A DNA stretch of 64,000 nucleotides from Pedobacter mucosus. Its GTDB lineage: Bacteria > Bacteroidota > Bacteroidia > Sphingobacteriales > Sphingobacteriaceae. The notes beneath the pieces were generated by a model, which was not told the DNA's origin, ran no database searches, and saw only the letters and a list, made by a program, of their open reading frames with translations. Where the stretch lies: the NCBI RefSeq assembly GCF_022200785.1, contig NZ_CP087585.1, positions 4,865,030-4,929,029 on the forward strand, in the 5' to 3' direction. Shown in pieces: positions 61,483-64,000 of this stretch (position 1 is its first letter; each line of letters opens with the position of its first letter). Both the position numbers and the translations under genes were made by a program.

Positions 61483-62013
61483 ATGAATATTGAAGAGATT
61501 TTTATAGATATAGTTGTGTTATTTGCAGGCATCTTTGCTGCTTTAATGGGGGTTTATTTAGTCCTCAAAAAGGATATTCAACAATTCTTTAATTTAAAAA
61601 CTATTGAGATTACCAAAGAAAATAGAGCACATTTATTACCCTTAAGGTTGCAGGCGCACGAACGCTTAATCATTTTTATTGATCGCATCAATCCAGCAAA
61701 CCTTTTAGTACGCTTACATCAGCAAGGAATTGGCATTGCAACTTTGCAAGCTGGAATATTAAATGAGGTTCGTTCAGAATTTGAACACAATATTACCCAA
61801 CAATTATATGTTGATAACATCGCCTGGAATGTTGTTCGCAAACTTAAAGATGATACCATAGCGATGATCAATAATGCGGTACAGGGACTACCGGCCGATG
61901 CAAATGGCATTGAACTTAGTAAGGCGATTTTGCAGCATATGGCAAGTATAAATGAAAATCCTTACGACTTAACAATTGATTTGATCAAAAAGGATATTCA
62001 ACAGCTGTTTTGA
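61483..62013 (+). CDS. Membrane-anchored hypothetical protein
   Basis: A 176-residue protein with a single N-terminal membrane helix (IFIDIVVLFAGIFAALMGVYLVL, about 6-28), then a soluble helical domain: RAHLLPLRLQAHERLIIFIDRI, GILNEVRSEFEHNITQQLYV, AWNVVRKLKDDTIAMINNAV. It is conserved among Bacteroidota as far as I recall, without known function. No operon partner: the neighbouring genes are divergent or 150 bases away. Confidence 0.75.
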   Translation: MNIEEIFIDIVVLFAGIFAALMGVYLVLKKDIQQFFNLKTIEITKENRAHLLPLRLQAHERLIIFIDRINPANLLVRLHQQGIGIATLQAGILNEVRSEFEHNITQQLYVDNIAWNVVRKLKDDTIAMINNAVQGLPADANGIELSKAILQHMASINENPYDLTIDLIKKDIQQLF

Positions 62014-62165
62014 GTATATTGTAATTAGTATAAAGTATTTATTTCGGATGTATACTCTTTAAAGCATTTCTAATACTAGGAAATTATTGTCTTGAGCTTT
62101 TAATTTTCACTATAAAAATTAGACGTTTAGTTTAACTACTTTGTGCTAACCACTATTATTTGAAT

Positions 62166-63713
62166 ATGAGCGATAAAAGACATACCACCACATCGGGAAT
62201 AAAAATAAGGGAGCTTTATACTTCTGCGAAGCCGATGGAAGAAAAACCAGGAGAATTTCCTTTTACTAGGGGAATTCAAAAGGATATGTATCGGGGTAGG
62301 TTATGGACGATGAGGCAGTATGCAGGTTTTTCTACAGCCGAAGAATCTAATAAACGCTATCATTATTTGTTGGCGCAAGGAACAACCGGTTTATCTGTTG
62401 CTTTTGATCTACCCACTCAAATTGGATATGATTCCGATCATGAAATGGCAGATGGTGAAGTTGGAAAAGTAGGTGTCGCTATAGATTCATTAAAAGATAT
62501 AGAAATTTTATTTGATGGAATTGAGCTGAAAAATATCACGACCTCCATGACGATCAATGCTACAGCATCTATTTTATTGGCTATGTATATTGCGCTTGCC
62601 AAAAAACAAGGTGCTGATTTGAATCAAATTTCTGGTACCATTCAAAACGATATCTTAAAGGAATATGCGGCAAGAGGAACATATATTTATCCGCCGAAAC
62701 CATCTATGCGCTTGATTACCGATATTTTTGAATATTGCAGTAAAGAAGTTCCAAAGTGGAACACCATCTCAATTTCAGGTTATCATATTCGCGAAGCGGG
62801 CTCAACAGCCGTTCAGGAATTAGCTTTTACTTTAGCAAATGGCAAGACTTATTTAAAAGCAGCGCTTGATAAAGGTTTAGATATCAATATTTTCGCAAAG
62901 CGATTATCATTTTTCTTTAATTGTCACAATAATTTTTTTGAAGAAATTGCAAAGTTCAGGGCAGCCCGACGGATGTGGGCAAAAATCACAAAGGATTTGG
63001 GGGCTACAGACGAAAAGGCCCAAATGCTGCGTTTCCATACGCAAACAGGCGGATCGACATTAACAGCACAACAACCATTAAATAACGTGATTAGGGTAAC
63101 CAACCAAGCCATGGCTGCGGTATTGGGTGGTACGCAATCCTTACATACAAACGGTTACGATGAAGCACTTTCGTTGCCTACCGAAGCGGCAGCAAAAATA
63201 GCTTTACGCACACAGCAAATAATAGGTTTTGAAAGTGGCGTAACTGATACTGTTGATCCTTTGGCTGGCTCTTTTTTTATCGAAAACCTAACTGATGAGG
63301 TGGAGGCGGCGTCGTGGATTTATATTGATAAAATAGATGCAATGGGTGGTGCTGTAAATGCCATTGAAAGTGGTTACATGCAGAATGAAATCGCCAGCTC
63401 TGCTTATCAATATCAAATAGAAATTGAAAATGGAGAAAGGGTATCAGTAGGCGTAAATAAGTTTACCCAAACGGAAGAGGGAATAACTGAAGTATTAAAT
63501 ATTGATGATTCTATCCGAATTGTACAAGCAGAAAAGATAGCTCATTTAAAAAAAAATCGAGATAACAAAGCGGTTAATGATGCGTTAAACAAGTTAGAAA
63601 ATGCCGCAAAAAATGATGTGAATTTAATGCCTTTTATCATTGATGCTGTAGAGAAGTATGCTACATTAGGTGAAATAGCTGATACCTTACGTAACGTATT
63701 TGGAGAATATTAA
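62166..63713 (+). CDS. Acyl-CoA mutase large subunit (methylmalonyl-CoA mutase family)
   Basis: From ATG 62166 ([20 protein letters not shown]) the protein is 515 residues; TTG at 62160 adds two. It is the substrate-binding TIM-barrel half only: [75 protein letters not shown] and [20 protein letters not shown]. The C-terminal B12-binding domain is absent, so a separate small subunit is needed. The Tyr in RQYAGF suggests methylmalonyl-CoA; HIREAG occurs in isobutyryl-type mutases too. Specificity is open. Confidence 0.9.
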   Translation: MSDKRHTTTSGIKIRELYTSAKPMEEKPGEFPFTRGIQKDMYRGRLWTMRQYAGFSTAEESNKRYHYLLAQGTTGLSVAFDLPTQIGYDSDHEMADGEVGKVGVAIDSLKDIEILFDGIELKNITTSMTINATASILLAMYIALAKKQGADLNQISGTIQNDILKEYAARGTYIYPPKPSMRLITDIFEYCSKEVPKWNTISISGYHIREAGSTAVQELAFTLANGKTYLKAALDKGLDINIFAKRLSFFFNCHNNFFEEIAKFRAARRMWAKITKDLGATDEKAQMLRFHTQTGGSTLTAQQPLNNVIRVTNQAMAAVLGGTQSLHTNGYDEALSLPTEAAAKIALRTQQIIGFESGVTDTVDPLAGSFFIENLTDEVEAASWIYIDKIDAMGGAVNAIESGYMQNEIASSAYQYQIEIENGERVSVGVNKFTQTEEGITEVLNIDDSIRIVQAEKIAHLKKNRDNKAVNDALNKLENAAKNDVNLMPFIIDAVEKYATLGEIADTLRNVFGEY

Positions 63714-64000
63714 TAGCAAATAATGAATAATTATGAGAAAATATTTATTCCATTCTCAAATTCTTGTTCTAAAATTTCTGTTTTTTTAGTATATTAAGAG
63801 GGGTTGAGCTAAAATTATTTATCGATTTTTGGAGTATGAAAATACAATAGGTAATAGTTTTTTGCAATCTTTATTAACCTTAGGGATATAATATAGTTGC
63901 TTTACATAAAGTGTGTAGTTAAAGGATTTTTATTGTTTTTAGCAGGATTTTAATAAGCAAATTAAAATTTATGTTAGATCCTAAATATTTTAATAAAAAG
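63714..64000. other. Right-edge non-coding stretch with a possible gene start
   Basis: 287 bases with no complete gene. It is A/T-rich with some short T-runs. ATG at 63971 opens a frame (MLDPKYFNKK) that stays open to the window edge; ten codons are too few to judge. Confidence 0.35.

Noticed and set aside
1-64000. CRISPR arrays, tRNA or rRNA genes, integrases
   Set aside because: No regularly spaced repeats with unique spacers, no cloverleaf-like or rRNA sequence and no integrase-like protein were seen.

Overview
The window looks like chromosomal DNA of a Bacteroidota bacterium, most likely a member of the Sphingobacteriaceae (Pedobacter-like). The reasons are the low G+C content, the TAnnTTTG-type -7 promoter elements, the general lack of Shine-Dalgarno sequences, families typical of the phylum (GH3, CCC-motif membrane protein, BT_3928-like, GIN-domain, DUF1599), and a flexirubin-free, flexixanthin-style carotenoid gene set. 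Genus is an inference from protein style, not from a marker gene. There is no rRNA, tRNA, CRISPR array, prophage or recognisable insertion sequence. The gene content is mostly housekeeping and envelope functions.

Layout. 1-3.5 kb: a minus-strand cluster of iron-containing alcohol dehydrogenase (cut by the window edge), a glutamine-synthetase-like enzyme and an ethanolamine-type permease, best read as gamma-glutamylation catabolism of ethanolamine or a similar amine. 3.7-12 kb: NAD(P)HX repair, an AIM24-like protein, an ECF sigma/anti-sigma pair, lipA, mqo, a bacillithiol-linked YtxJ protein, a 40-residue lipoprotein, ribH and a Spx/ArsC-like protein. 12-21 kb: exported M1 peptidase, small proteins, a GtrA/GT39 lipid-glycosylation pair, pdxJ, an EamA exporter, a lipoprotein and an unnamed glycosyltransferase-like gene. 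21.7-33.3 kb: gcvP, VOC protein, YceI, metallo-hydrolase, recJ, lptB, GH3, three small membrane proteins and a bacilliredoxin. 33.5-38.7 kb: c-di-AMP synthase, folP, DUF1599, BT_3928-like protein, a peptide-type ABC permease and aroK. 38.7-46.7 kb: thioesterase, a CrtD-type carotenoid desaturase, M28 peptidase, DoxX, a 36-residue protein with a strong Shine-Dalgarno, rlmD, a GIN-domain protein and a phosphoribosyltransferase. 46.9-51.7 kb: a carotenoid block (acyltransferase, glycosyltransferase, cruF, ispH, crtW) interrupted by a perfect 792-bp tandem duplication. 52-64 kb: hemH, gntK, waaA, a nucleotide-sugar operon (ugd, uxs, galE, unknown, PHP phosphatase), a MacB-like permease, an A-type Fe-S carrier, an unknown and an acyl-CoA mutase large subunit.

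How the parts fit. IspH makes isoprenoid precursors for carotenoids; CruF (1',2'-hydration), CrtD (3',4'-desaturation) and CrtW (4-ketolation) are the enzymes expected for a monocyclic flexixanthin-like pigment, and the acyl- and glycosyltransferase fused upstream by overlapping codons may decorate the tertiary hydroxyl. YtxJ and YphP-type bacilliredoxin together suggest a bacillithiol-based thiol system. The ugd-uxs-galE operon supplies UDP-glucuronate, UDP-xylose and UDP-galactose for surface polysaccharide. WaaA, LptB and the GT39/GtrA pair belong to the envelope.

Non-coding DNA is unusually informative. At least six degenerate copies of one approximately 60-bp stem-loop element, three copies of a different imperfect palindrome family, a 260-bp inverted-repeat element and a palindromic repeat duplicated inside the aroK reading frame occur in the gaps. 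Four unrelated genes have a TAnnTTTG element exactly 4 bases before ATG, which predicts leaderless transcripts.
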